A DNA stretch of 64,000 nucleotides from Phycisphaerales bacterium (GCA_019744815.1 JAIEUA010000007.1:124001-188000); one strand, 5' to 3'; counted from the stretch's first letter, positions 1 to 11,550 are shown. Notes: generated by a model from the sequence alone, not told the origin. A program made the numbers and translations.

Positions 1-132
1 CTCTCTCAACTCCTCGCGGCTCTCTCTCGCTGCCGGTCGGCGGACGATGTCCGTCGGCGACGAGCAGTCTATCGAGCGATCGGGGTCGATCCCTTGAATC
101 ACGGGGAGCGCGGAAACCGCGCGTTTCGCCGG

Positions 133-141
133 TGTGCATAA
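133..141 (-). promoter_or_regulatory. DnaA-box-like 9-mer (variant)
   Basis: The plus strand reads TGTGCATAA, which on the minus strand is TTATGCACA and fits the degenerate DnaA-box consensus TTATNCACA. It lies 37 bases before a second, perfect box in the same orientation. Whether it functions in origin binding cannot be told from two sites. Confidence 0.4.
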
Positions 142-178
142 GAAACGGCCCTAGAGCAACTTACGATCTCGTCTCGGG

Positions 179-187
179 TGTGGATAA
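179..187 (-). promoter_or_regulatory. Perfect DnaA box upstream of a gyrB-containing gene pair
   Basis: The plus strand reads TGTGGATAA, the exact complement of the consensus DnaA box TTATCCACA. It lies in a 278-base non-coding stretch at the window edge, close to gyrB, a gene that often sits near oriC in bacteria. Two boxes alone do not establish an origin; the cluster may continue left of the window. Confidence 0.45.
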
Positions 188-278
188 CTCGATCGGACGT
201 CCTTGGGAATCCGTCCCGGTCGGCCGCGTTCTGACAGAATCCCAGGGCCCCCTTTCCCAAGACTCAGCGGAGGTATGC

Positions 279-1151
279 ATGGCCCTCTTTGCGCGTTCGG
301 CGGCGCTTCTCCGGCAGAGCTTCAACGTGCTCCGTCACGACAAGCGGCTGGTGATCTTCCCGTTGCTGTCCTCGATCGCCTGCCTGGCGGTCTTGGCGTC
401 GTTCGTGGTGCCGCTGGTGATGACGGGGGTGCTGCAGCAGATCGCCGCGTCGAGCGGAACGGGCGGCAAGACCGCGATGCATCCCTACATCCGCGAGATC
501 GGCACGCTGCTGACGTTCGTCTATTACTTCGCGAACTACTTCGTCATCGTGTTCTTTAACACGGCTCTGGTGGCGTGTGCTATGGAGCGGTTTGCGGGGC
601 GGGAGCCGACCGTGGGCGGCGGGTTGCGGCACGCGATGGGGCTGATGCCGCAGATTGTCGGGTGGGTCGCTGTGAGCGCTACGGTGGGCACGCTGCTGAA
701 GGCGATCGAGGATCACGTGGGCTTCGTCGGCAAGCTGGTGACGGGGCTGGTCGGCTTCGCGTGGACGATCGCGACGTACTTCGTAGTTCCGGTGCTGGTG
801 GCCGAGCGGCTGGGACCGATCGAAGCGGTGCAGCGGTCGAGCAAGATGCTGAGCAAGACCTGGGGCACGGCCCTCATCTCCAACGTCGGGCTCGGGGTCA
901 TCGGGTTCCTGCTCTACGCCGCGGCGACGATCCCGGCGATCGTGGGAATCGTCTTCATGGCACAGATGAACCACTGGGCCCCGATCGTGATCGGTGGCGG
1001 GATCATGGTGATGCTCATGGTCGGCATCGGGTTGGTGACAAGCGCGGTGAGCTCGATCCTCGTCGCCGCCCTGTACCGCTACGCGGCGACGGGCGAGGTG
1101 CCGGGCGGGTTTGAAGAGAGTGCGCTGCGGGGTGCGTTCCGCGTGAAGTGA
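279..1151 (+). CDS. Multi-pass membrane protein of unknown function (DUF6159-like)
   Basis: A 290-residue hydrophobic protein whose N-terminus is cytosolic and basic (ALLRQSFNVLRHDKRLVIFP), followed by about five or six predicted membrane segments (roughly residues 28-50, 80-105, 130-175, 195-225 and 235-275). This arrangement, including the LRxDKxLxxFPL-type start, resembles the DUF6159 family, whose function is unknown to me. The start at 279 was chosen because GCGGAGGT lies just upstream; an in-frame ATG at 132 would add 49 residues of non-membrane sequence with no ribosome binding site. It is about 410 bases upstream of gyrB, so probably not tightly co-transcribed with it. Confidence 0.7.
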   Translation: MALFARSAALLRQSFNVLRHDKRLVIFPLLSSIACLAVLASFVVPLVMTGVLQQIAASSGTGGKTAMHPYIREIGTLLTFVYYFANYFVIVFFNTALVACAMERFAGREPTVGGGLRHAMGLMPQIVGWVAVSATVGTLLKAIEDHVGFVGKLVTGLVGFAWTIATYFVVPVLVAERLGPIEAVQRSSKMLSKTWGTALISNVGLGVIGFLLYAAATIPAIVGIVFMAQMNHWAPIVIGGGIMVMLMVGIGLVTSAVSSILVAALYRYAATGEVPGGFEESALRGAFRVK

Positions 1152-1563
1152 GCAGCCCTCGAATGAAGCACAAGTCGGTTCACCGCCGAGGACGCAGAGT
1201 TCGCGGAGGAAGACAGGAGAGACAGATGAATCGCGGCGAGTGACGCTCGCGCTGGGCGTCAGTTCTGCGTTCGCGACGCGCTCCGAACCCACCCCCCGGC
1301 CCCCTCCCTCTGGGAGGGGGAGTGTGGCGAGCGCCGAGATTGTGGAAGTGCTTGATTTGCAGGGCTTTTTGGCGGTGCCGTTTCGACGGTTTTTTGCGCG
1401 TTTTGGTCGATGAGTTCCTATCATTCCGATCGCCGAAAACGGCGGCGGAGTCAGTCTTTGTTCGGTATGCCATTTCCGGCGTCGGCGGCGTGCAGGAGCC
1501 GGCGGCGGGAGTGGTGTGAATGAGTGATTGGATCTCCGGCTGTGGAGATGAACGGGGACACGG
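1152..1563. other. Long intergenic leader before gyrB with a hairpin at 1300-1320
   Basis: No convincing gene is seen. The stretch holds word-like repeats near 1180-1225 (GAGGACGCAGAG, GCGGAGGAAGACAGGAGAGA) and a perfect 9-bp hairpin CCCCCTCCC-TCT-GGGAGGGGG at 1300-1320, similar in style to the CCTCTCCCCG hairpin at 57017. From about 1330 to 1450 the DNA is relatively T-rich, which would suit a gyrB promoter, but I cannot assign one. Confidence 0.5.
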
Positions 1564-4386
<2,823 letters not shown>

Positions 4387-4534
4387 CGCGGGCGGTGCGG
4401 CCTGGGAGGGTGGCGAGGCTCGTGCGGTTTGGCGAGCTTGGCGAAGAGCGGTTGCGGGCCTGCAGGCCGATGGGCTTGCAGTGCGGGATATCCGAGGCCG
4501 ATTCAGAAGAGTCTTTGCTCTTCTGGAACACTCG

Positions 4535-5707
4535 ATGACCTCTCGATCCAACGGCTCCCCCACTTCCGCGACCGCGAAGCTGCACCAGCTCGGCATGACC
4601 GTGCAGGACGTGGCCGCGTTGATGAACAAGCTGGACGAGTCGGACCGCGAGAGCGAGGCGAAGGGTCGCAAGACGCCGCGGAAGTTCAAACGCCGCACCT
4701 ACCGGATCGCGTCACTGACGGTGGATCTGATCGCGCCGGGCGGGGCGTCCACGGCGGTCACGATGGTGTGCCGAAACCTGTCGAGCGGCGGGCTGGCGGC
4801 GCTGCACAACTCGTTCCTGCACCCCGGAACGAAGGTGAACGTCACGCTCAAGCACATCTCCCGCGGCCCCACGCTGCTCGCGGCCAAGATCACCCACTGC
4901 CAGCACCTCCGGGGCGTGGTGCACCAGGTGGGCATCAAGTTTGACCAGCCGATCAAGCCGAGTGACTATATCAAGATGGACCAGCTCGAGGATTGGTTCT
5001 CGCTGGAGGCCGTGCCGCCGGAGGAACTCCGCGGATGTCTGGTGGTGGTGGGCACGAGCGAGATCGAGCAGCGGCTGATCCAGAGCTACCTGCAGGGCAC
5101 GGACGTGCGCCTGCGGTGCGCCGACGACGAGAAGACGGGCGTCGCGTACGCCGCGGACGGGGCCGACCTGGTGATCGCCGATCCGGACCAGGGCAAGCTC
5201 GAACTGGACGGGTTCTTCGCCGCGATGAACGACGCGGGAGTGGCGACGCCGGTGGTGGTCGCGACGGCCCGGAGCAAGGACGATCGCCAGCGCTGGCTGC
5301 GTGAGTTCGAGCCCGCGGCGATCGTGGGCAAGCCGATGACCAAGGGCTTGTTCCTCCGCGCCGTGGCGGAGTTCCTGATCGTCGGCCGCAGCGGCGCGGC
5401 GACGGTGAGCTCGATGATGAGCCAGGACGAGCGGGCGCCCCTGCTGCCCGCCTTTGTGCGGAGCCTGAACGACTCGGCCGCGGACATGCGCGTTCTTCTC
5501 GAACGGCGCGACACCGACTCCTTGCGCGCGATGTGCGCGCAGATCGCGAAGGCATCGCCGGGCATGGGGTTCTCGGGCGTGGGTCTGCTCGCCGAGCAGG
5601 CGAGCAAGTCGCTGGGGCAGACCCAGTCCGCGGAATCGTCGCGCTCGGCGATCCAACGCCTGATCGTGGCGTGCGAGAGCGCCCAGCTGCAGAAGAAGGC
5701 CAGCTGA
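4535..5707 (+). CDS. PilZ protein with degenerate receiver and Hpt-like domains (paralog 1)
   Basis: A 390-residue cytosolic protein. Residues about 45-150 form a PilZ domain with a complete c-di-GMP motif: RxxxR in KRRTYR and NxSxxG in NLSSGG. Residues about 165-275 resemble a response-regulator receiver: DLVIAD keeps the phospho-acceptor Asp, but the N-terminal acidic pair is absent (VVVGTS). The C-terminal 100 residues align with an Hpt domain, but the phospho-accepting His is missing (MCAQIAKASPGMGFSG). The start at 4535 follows AACACTCG; an in-frame ATG lies at 4481. It is a paralog of the next gene and lies in the same direction as the hybrid kinase at 7070, so a role as a c-di-GMP-responsive partner of that kinase is inferred. 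Confidence 0.75.
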   Translation: MTSRSNGSPTSATAKLHQLGMTVQDVAALMNKLDESDRESEAKGRKTPRKFKRRTYRIASLTVDLIAPGGASTAVTMVCRNLSSGGLAALHNSFLHPGTKVNVTLKHISRGPTLLAAKITHCQHLRGVVHQVGIKFDQPIKPSDYIKMDQLEDWFSLEAVPPEELRGCLVVVGTSEIEQRLIQSYLQGTDVRLRCADDEKTGVAYAADGADLVIADPDQGKLELDGFFAAMNDAGVATPVVVATARSKDDRQRWLREFEPAAIVGKPMTKGLFLRAVAEFLIVGRSGAATVSSMMSQDERAPLLPAFVRSLNDSAADMRVLLERRDTDSLRAMCAQIAKASPGMGFSGVGLLAEQASKSLGQTQSAESSRSAIQRLIVACESAQLQKKAS

Positions 5708-5885
5708 AAGGGCCGACCCGGGAAACCCCGATCCGTAATTGATCTGATGAAGCTGGGTAACGTGAGCGGCGCGTGCGGCGCGGTGAGCGGCCGATGCGAC
5801 GCGGGTGTTCAACTCGGCAAGATTGCGGTTCGATGAAGCCATCGGGCCGCTGGTGCGGCACCTGGGGATCTATCGGGGAGTGCAC

Positions 5886-7073
5886 ATGGCCGGCAAGCGT
5901 GGCATGGCGGATTGGCCGAGCGACGGCGCGTGGGCGGACGACTCGTCGTCGGCGCGGCGGAACACGCTGGGGCTGGACGTCAAGGGCGTCCGGGCGATGT
6001 CGGACAAGCTCGACGCCATGGCGGGCGGCGCGAACGCCGGGGCCTTGAAGCGCGAGTACGTCCGCTGGCCGTTCCATCGCGATCGCATCCCGGTGATGAT
6101 CGAGCAGCCCGGGGGCACGCACCTGGCCCTGCGCCTGTGCTGCCGCAACATCTCCCGCGGCGGGATGTCGCTCTTCCACAACGCGTTCGTGCACGAGGGC
6201 TCGAAGTGCATGGTGCGGCTGCCGCACCCGTCGCACGGGGCGCTGGACGTGCAAGGAACGATCGTGCGGTGCAAGCACCGTGGCGGCGTCGTCCACGAGA
6301 TCGGGGTGAAGTTTGATGCCCCGATCGACGCGAAGCAGTTCGTGTCGGCGGGCGGCGAGGCCGAGTTCTTCAGCCTCGAGAAGGTGGACTCGGAGAAGCT
6401 CGCGGGCTCGCTGCTCCTCGTCGAACCGGAGAAGAACGATCAGAAGCTCTTCGAGCACTTCATGCGGCGCACGCGGGTTCGGCTGCGCAGCGTCACGTCC
6501 ATCAAGGAAGCGCTGGCGATCCTGAAGGAGCCCGCGGACGTGATCGTCGCCAACTTCCAGCTCCCGGACGGAACGGGGCTGGAGCTGATGACGCAGATAC
6601 GTGCCGCGGGCCTGCACGCCCCGATCGTGATGCTGACGCCCGACGCGTCGCCCCAGACCCGGATGGAGCTGAGCGCCGTCCGCTGCGACGGGCTCTTGAG
6701 CAAGCCGCTGACGTACGACCGGGTGGTGCGAGCGATCGCGGAGTTCATGGGCAGCGCGGGCGATGGTTCGAGCGATGACAGCAAGTCGACGCTGCGGGCG
6801 GACGATCCGTCGCAGAGCATGCTGCCGTGGTTCCTGGAGGAGCTCAAGCGCATCGCCTCGGAGCTGCGCAAGGCGGTGGACAGCGACAACGCGCGAGAGT
6901 GTGAGTCGCTGTGCATGACGCTGAAGGGCTCCGCCCCGTCGATGGGATTCTCCGGCATGGCGACCACGGCCGACCGGGCGCTCCAGATGCTGGCGTGGAC
7001 CAAGAGCCCCCGCGAATCCGCGGCGGTGCTGCGCGACGTCATCGTCGCTTGTGAACGCGCGAGGGCGGCGTGA
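5886..7073 (+). CDS. PilZ protein with pseudo-receiver and pseudo-Hpt domains (paralog 2)
   Basis: A 395-residue paralog of the preceding protein with the same order: PilZ (about residues 50-150), receiver-like (about 165-280) and Hpt-like (about 300-395). The PilZ NxSxxG motif is intact (NISRGG), but the arginine motif is RWPFHR, one residue longer than RxxxR. In the receiver the phospho-acceptor Asp is Asn (VIVANFQLPDG). In the Hpt region the motif reads CMTLKGSAPSMGF, where His would be expected at the Met. Phosphotransfer therefore looks lost. The start at 5886 is preceded by GGGGAG; 5805 is the alternative. Its stop overlaps the GTG start of the histidine kinase (GTGA), implying coupled translation. 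Confidence 0.75.
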   Translation: MAGKRGMADWPSDGAWADDSSSARRNTLGLDVKGVRAMSDKLDAMAGGANAGALKREYVRWPFHRDRIPVMIEQPGGTHLALRLCCRNISRGGMSLFHNAFVHEGSKCMVRLPHPSHGALDVQGTIVRCKHRGGVVHEIGVKFDAPIDAKQFVSAGGEAEFFSLEKVDSEKLAGSLLLVEPEKNDQKLFEHFMRRTRVRLRSVTSIKEALAILKEPADVIVANFQLPDGTGLELMTQIRAAGLHAPIVMLTPDASPQTRMELSAVRCDGLLSKPLTYDRVVRAIAEFMGSAGDGSSDDSKSTLRADDPSQSMLPWFLEELKRIASELRKAVDSDNARECESLCMTLKGSAPSMGFSGMATTADRALQMLAWTKSPRESAAVLRDVIVACERARAA

Positions 7074-8917
7074 ACCAGGCGGCCCAACCGGAGACGACGC
7101 CCGAGCTCCGATCGCTGCGGCGACGCCTGATCGGCGTGCTCATCGCCTTCGCGGTCGGCATCGCCGGGTTCGAGGTGATCCAATCCAATCTGATCCGGCG
7201 TTCCACCCGCGAGAGCGAGGCGGTAAACATCGCCACACGCCACCAGTTGCTCAGCCAGCAGATCGTCAAGGCGGCGGCGATGCTCGAGCACGCGAACCAC
7301 GCCGACGACGAGGCCGTCGGTGAGCCGTTCCGGGTGGAGCTGGCGGCCGCGGCGGAAACGTTCGTGCGAGAGCGGAAAGAAATGCTCGGTCCCGGCGCGA
7401 GCCTGACCCGCAGCGTGCTCACCGGCGACGAGCTGGCGACGCTGGAACAGGCGGGCGAGGCGTTCGTGCAAGCGCTGCAGAGCGCGACCAAAGCTCTGCG
7501 CCAGGATGTGGCCGATCCGAAACGCGACTCGCGGCTGATGCAGCTGGCGTCGGCCCAGGGGCGGTACGCGCGGGACGCGGAAGCGGTGGCAGAGCGCCTG
7601 AGCCGCTCGGCGCAGTCGCACGCCAGCGAGGCGATGTGGGTGGTGCTCGGCGCGGGAGTGATCTTCGCGGGCATCCTGGTCGGCGTGGGGATGATGCTGG
7701 TCGCGCCGTCGCTGCGCTGGGTGAGCGAGGAGATGGTCCGCGCTCGTTCCGAGGGCGAGAGGGCGTTGTCCTCGGCGCGGCAGAAGGAAGCGATGCTGGA
7801 GCGGGTGAGCCACGGGATCCGCTCGCCGATGATGTCGGTGCTGGGATACTCGGACATGCTGCTCGAGCCATCGCTCACAACCACCGAGCGGGCCGAGATC
7901 GCGCACAACATCCGGCGGAGCACCAAGCACCTGCTGGCACTGGTGCACGAGGTGATCGATCAGGCGGCGGTTGGCGGGGGACGCCTGGCGGTCGGCCGTG
8001 TGCCCTGCTCGCCCGAGCAAGCGGTGCACGAGGTGGTGACGATGCTGCGGCCGCTCGCAACGACGCGGAAGCTGGCGTTGTCGGAGCAGATCGAGTCTTC
8101 GCTGCCGCACGCGGTGATCGGGGATCCGATCAGGCTTCGGCAGGTGCTTCTGCAGGTGATCGGGAACGCGATCAAGTTCACGCCCAACGGCGAGATCGTG
8201 GTTCGGGCCAAGGGGGACCCCAACGACCCCGAGCGGGCCCTGATCGAAGTGCGCGACAGCGGGCGGGGCATGAGCGCCAAGCAGCTCGCGCAGCACGGGC
8301 TGACCCCGGAGACCGCGTCGGCCAAGCTCGCGGGAGCCTCCACGGTGGGGCTGCCGCTGGCACGCTCGCTCGTGCTGTTGATGGGCGGGCTGCTGACCGC
8401 CGAGAGCTCGCCCGGAGAGGGGACGACGGTGCGGCTCTCGCTCGCGAAGGCCAAGTCCAGCCCGATCGCGGGGCAGACCCGCGGCAGCGATGTGGGGGTG
8501 TACCCGTGGCTGGTCGGCAACGTGCTGGTGGCCGAGGACAACCCGGACAGCCAGCGCCTGATCGCCTTCTATCTCCGCAAGATGGGGCTGCAGTCGGTGA
8601 TCGTGCCCGACGGTCAGCAGGCGGTGAGCAACGCGCTCCTGGCGGTGGAAGTGCGCAATCCCTTCGACATGATCCTGATGGACATGCAGATGCCGTCGCT
8701 CGATGGCTACGCGGCGACGCGCGAGCTGCGTCAGCGCGGCTACAAGGGCGTGATCGTCGCGCTCACGGCCAACGCCCTCGCGGGCGACCGCGAGAAGTGC
8801 CTCGAGGCCGGGTGCGATGACTATCTCACCAAGCCGATCGAACGCGATGTGTTCGTCGGCACCTGCACGCGGCTCTTGTGCAAGGGCGAAGATCCGAGCT
8901 TGCGGATCGCGTCATAA
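7070..8917 (+). CDS. Membrane hybrid histidine kinase with PilJ-like sensor and C-terminal receiver
   Basis: A 615-residue inner-membrane sensor kinase starting at GTG 7070, overlapping the previous stop. A first membrane segment (about residues 22-40) is followed by a periplasmic region with a PilJ-type motif (ATRHQLLSQQIVKAAAML), a second membrane segment (about 190-215), HisKA with His248, an HATPase with NAIKFTPNG and DSGRGM, and a receiver with AEDN, phospho-acceptor Asp538 (LMDMQMP) and the TKP lysine. The residue after the phosphorylated His is Gly (SHGIRSP) rather than the usual Glu of HE[IL]RTP, which may reduce autokinase activity. PilJ-like sensors are known from pilus and nitrate signalling; with the PilZ neighbours a surface or c-di-GMP role is inferred. 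Confidence 0.85.
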   Translation: MNQAAQPETTPELRSLRRRLIGVLIAFAVGIAGFEVIQSNLIRRSTRESEAVNIATRHQLLSQQIVKAAAMLEHANHADDEAVGEPFRVELAAAAETFVRERKEMLGPGASLTRSVLTGDELATLEQAGEAFVQALQSATKALRQDVADPKRDSRLMQLASAQGRYARDAEAVAERLSRSAQSHASEAMWVVLGAGVIFAGILVGVGMMLVAPSLRWVSEEMVRARSEGERALSSARQKEAMLERVSHGIRSPMMSVLGYSDMLLEPSLTTTERAEIAHNIRRSTKHLLALVHEVIDQAAVGGGRLAVGRVPCSPEQAVHEVVTMLRPLATTRKLALSEQIESSLPHAVIGDPIRLRQVLLQVIGNAIKFTPNGEIVVRAKGDPNDPERALIEVRDSGRGMSAKQLAQHGLTPETASAKLAGASTVGLPLARSLVLLMGGLLTAESSPGEGTTVRLSLAKAKSSPIAGQTRGSDVGVYPWLVGNVLVAEDNPDSQRLIAFYLRKMGLQSVIVPDGQQAVSNALLAVEVRNPFDMILMDMQMPSLDGYAATRELRQRGYKGVIVALTANALAGDREKCLEAGCDDYLTKPIERDVFVGTCTRLLCKGEDPSLRIAS

Positions 8918-9019
8918 CCCCCCTTCGAACCTGACGCTGGCCACTGGCTCGGCCTTCGTACCACCGGCACCCACCTGTCCCGTTCGACTGGAGCTCGCCG
9001 CGGTCGCGTACGCTCGGGC

Positions 9020-9454
9020 ATGGCCACTTTTCTTCTGAAGACCGAGCCGAGCGAGTTCTCCATCGACGACCTGGAACGCGAATCGAAGAAGAAGCCGGTG
9101 CGTTGGGATGGCATCACGAACGCCGCGGCGCTGAAGGCTCTGCGTGACGCGCGGTCGGGCGACGAGGCGTTCATCTATCACACCGGTGACGAGCGGGCGA
9201 TCGTGGGGCTGGCTCGCATCACCAGCGACGCCTATCCCGACCCAAAGAACGCGGGCGTGACCGCGGCGGGCGAAACGAAGACGCCGGTCGTAGACATCGC
9301 GTTTGCGAAGCGAGCCAAGACACCGGTGACGCTGGACGCGATCAAGGCCGATCCGCGGTTCGCTGCGTTTGCGTTGGTGAAGCAGTCTCGCTTGAGCGCG
9401 ATGCTGGTGCCGCCGGAGCTGGAGAAGGTGCTGCGGAAGCTGGCGGGAGTGTGA
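9020..9454 (+). CDS. EVE domain-containing protein
   Basis: A 144-residue cytosolic protein matching the EVE family along its length: starts ATFLLKTEPSEFSIDDL, then WDGITNAAALKALRDA, and the hallmark block GDEAFIYHTGDERAIVGLARI. EVE domains share the PUA-like/YTH fold and are thought to bind modified bases or nucleic acid; the substrate here is unknown. It stands alone, about 100 bases after the hybrid kinase gene and before tRNA-His on the opposite strand. The start at 9020 matches the family's usual beginning. Confidence 0.9.
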   Translation: MATFLLKTEPSEFSIDDLERESKKKPVRWDGITNAAALKALRDARSGDEAFIYHTGDERAIVGLARITSDAYPDPKNAGVTAAGETKTPVVDIAFAKRAKTPVTLDAIKADPRFAAFALVKQSRLSAMLVPPELEKVLRKLAGV

Positions 9455-9541
9455 GAGGAAGGAGCTGGGCACTGGGCATCGGCCCTCAGCCCTAAGACCT
9501 CAGTCCTCCCCTCCACCTTCCCACCTTCCCGCTCGAAAAAG

Positions 9542-9616
9542 GGTGGCCAACGGGACTCGAACCCGCGACCCCGAGGATCACAACCTCGTGCTCTAACCAA
9601 CTGAGCTATGGCCACC
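9542..9616 (-). tRNA. tRNA-His (anticodon GTG)
   Basis: On the minus strand the sequence folds as a standard cloverleaf: 7-bp acceptor GTGGCCA/TGGCCAC, D arm with AGCTCAGTTGGTTAGAGC, anticodon arm CGAGG-TTGTGAT-CCTCG with anticodon GTG, and T arm GCGGG-TTCGAGT-CCCGT. A G at position -1 opposite C73, the tRNA-His identity element, is present at 9616/9542. CCA is not encoded; CTTTTT follows directly, which may act as the transcription end. Confidence 0.95.
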
Positions 9617-9726
9617 ATCACGCGGAAAACCGCGGGGATGAGTATATGCGCGCCCCGGGCGTCCTCCAACTCGGGGCCGGACGATGCAACGGCGGCGGCT
9701 GCCGCAAGCTCTGTTCCTGACTCCAC

Positions 9727-10392
9727 CTACGCCCGAAGACTGCTCCGCACGCCGGTGTCCGCACGCCCGGTGTACTTGGGCACGTCGGCCCCGTCGTTGA
9801 AGTACTCGAGGATCCAGCCCAGTTCCCCGGTGCGGTACATCGAGACGAACATCTCGACCGTGCCCGGGCAGTATCGGGTGCGGATGCCCGACTCGAGCTC
9901 GGCGATCGCTTTCTCGGCGGCGTGCACGCCGGTCTCGCGGCGATACGGGCGGATGCTGGTCATCGCGTCGAAGGAATCGATGACCGCAAAGTAGCGGGCG
10001 GCGACGGGGATCTGGTCGCCAGAGAGCGCGTCGGGATAGCCCTTGCCGTCAAATCGTTCGTGGTGATGGCGGACGAGATCGAGGATGACCTGATCGTCCT
10101 CGCCCATGCGGAGCAGCCGCTCGTGACCCAGGGCGGCGTGGGACTTCATCACCTCGAATTCGGCGTCGGTGAGCTTGCCGGGCTTTTGGAGAATGGCCGA
10201 GGGAATCTCGATCTTGCCGATGTCGTGTAGCGCGGCGGCGACGGTGAGGCGCTCGAGATCGTCGGCGGAGACGCCGGCCTTCTCGGCGAGTGCACGGGTG
10301 TAGAGCACCACCCGCCAGGTGTGGGCGGCGGTGCTCGTGTCTTTGGCCTCGAGCAGGCCGACCAGGGCTTCGATCACTTCGGGTGCGAGCAA
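9727..10392 (-). CDS. HD-GYP domain phosphodiesterase-like protein
   Basis: A 221-residue protein that is essentially a bare HD-GYP domain: HxxR-type helix (AAHTWRVVLYTRAL), metal-binding HDIGKIEIP, second HD region (SHAALGHERLL) and HHERFDGKGYP. HD-GYP proteins hydrolyse c-di-GMP to GMP using two or three metals; all expected residues are visible. No input domain is present, so regulation probably comes from a partner. The longest frame begins with a TTG codon at 10392, 36 bases after the end of the phosphatase gene; this start is uncertain, and a few N-terminal residues may differ. The two genes probably form an operon. Confidence 0.85.
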   Translation of the reverse strand: MLAPEVIEALVGLLEAKDTSTAAHTWRVVLYTRALAEKAGVSADDLERLTVAAALHDIGKIEIPSAILQKPGKLTDAEFEVMKSHAALGHERLLRMGEDDQVILDLVRHHHERFDGKGYPDALSGDQIPVAARYFAVIDSFDAMTSIRPYRRETGVHAAEKAIAELESGIRTRYCPGTVEMFVSMYRTGELGWILEYFNDGADVPKYTGRADTGVRSSLRA

Positions 10393-10428
10393 GCGGTGAA
10401 GAGTACGCGAGTGCGTTGGCGGACAACT

Positions 10429-11550
10429 TCAGGTGAGCCGCACCAGCAAGAGCGACTGATCGTCGATCGGCGTGCCGTGGGCGCGGACGGCGAGGAGCAC
10501 CCGCTCGCAGATGACCTCGATCGGCTGTTCGGCGTGCTGCTCCAGCAGGGACGCGAACTGGTCCAGGCCGAACTGCTCTCCCCGCGCGTTCATCGCCTCG
10601 GTGAGCCCGTCGGTAAACAACGCGAGGAGGTCACCCGCGGCGGCCTGGAACGAGCCGGACGCATAACCGCCGTCGGGGTCGATCCCCAGCGGGAGATGCT
10701 CGTTGTCCAACCGTCGCCAGACGCGCGACGCGGCGGCGAAGTGCAGAATCGGAAGGTGCCCGGCGAGAGCGAACTGGACGGTGCGATCGGGGCGCACGCG
10801 GGCGCAGGCGAGGGTTGCGAACATCTCCGGGCGGGTGAGATCGACGACGATGCGGTTCACGTCGCGCAGCACCGAGCCGAGGTCGTCGCCGCCGACGAGG
10901 AGGCGGGTGCGGATGGAGGCCTTGAGCATGCCCATGACGATGCCGGCGCCGACGCCGTGGCCGGAGACATCGGCGAGGAAGACGTCGATCTCGCTGTCAC
11001 GCTGGATAACGTCCACGAGATCGCCGCCCATCTCGGCCGATGGCTCGGAGCGGGCGAGCACCTGCGCGAAGGGGGTTCGGATCGACAGAGGCGGGACGAT
11101 CGACTCATGAATCACGCGGGCGACGTCGAGCTCGGCCTGGGCACGCTCGGCGCGGCGTTCCTTGCCGCGGACGAACTGAATGAACAGCACAAAGCCAATC
11201 GAGGTCAGGACCACCATCATGATGGCGAGGGTGATCTTCCGGGTCATCTCCGACGCGTCCATCCCGACGCGAAAGATGCCGAGACGAGCGATCGGGTCGA
11301 AGAAGAGCGGCTCGGCAAAGAACGGCACAATGATCAGCGGGACGAGCACCCAGAATCGCTTCGCGGCGAAGGCTCTGGCCCAGCCGACGGCGATCGTGCC
11401 GCCGAACAAGACCAAGGCGAGGCCGCCCAACCAACCCATCGCGCGCGGCTGCATGAACGCGATGAGAATCGCCAGCGAGCCGAAGATGAAGAACACGCCC
11501 AGGGACATGAGCGCGTCGCTGCGAGGAGAGTTGGCGGAGTGCCGCGGCAC
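10429..11550 (-). CDS. Membrane-bound PP2C/SpoIIE (RsbU-type) serine phosphatase
   Basis: A 373-residue protein with four hydrophobic segments in the first 135 residues (about 15-32, 37-55, 65-80 and 105-128) and a C-terminal PP2C/SpoIIE phosphatase domain. Key motifs are EMGGDLVDV, DVSGHGVGAGIVMGMLK, the LAGHLPILHF block and LFTDGLTEAMNARGEQFG, which supply the metal-binding aspartates. Such proteins dephosphorylate STAS anti-anti-sigma factors or similar partners. A STAS protein is encoded at 47030-47365, but no link is shown. The start at 11550 is GTG; an ATG at 11508 is the alternative. HD-GYP lies immediately downstream. Confidence 0.85.
   Translation of the reverse strand: MPRHSANSPRSDALMSLGVFFIFGSLAILIAFMQPRAMGWLGGLALVLFGGTIAVGWARAFAAKRFWVLVPLIIVPFFAEPLFFDPIARLGIFRVGMDASEMTRKITLAIMMVVLTSIGFVLFIQFVRGKERRAERAQAELDVARVIHESIVPPLSIRTPFAQVLARSEPSAEMGGDLVDVIQRDSEIDVFLADVSGHGVGAGIVMGMLKASIRTRLLVGGDDLGSVLRDVNRIVVDLTRPEMFATLACARVRPDRTVQFALAGHLPILHFAAASRVWRRLDNEHLPLGIDPDGGYASGSFQAAAGDLLALFTDGLTEAMNARGEQFGLDQFASLLEQHAEQPIEVICERVLLAVRAHGTPIDDQSLLLVRLT

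Noticed and set aside
9455-9541. Word-like repeats (CTGGGCACTGGGCA, CCACCTTCCCACCTTCC) near tRNA-His as a repeat element
   Set aside because: Only short tandem words with no clear inverted arms; too short to call with confidence, although similar in flavour to the other arrays.
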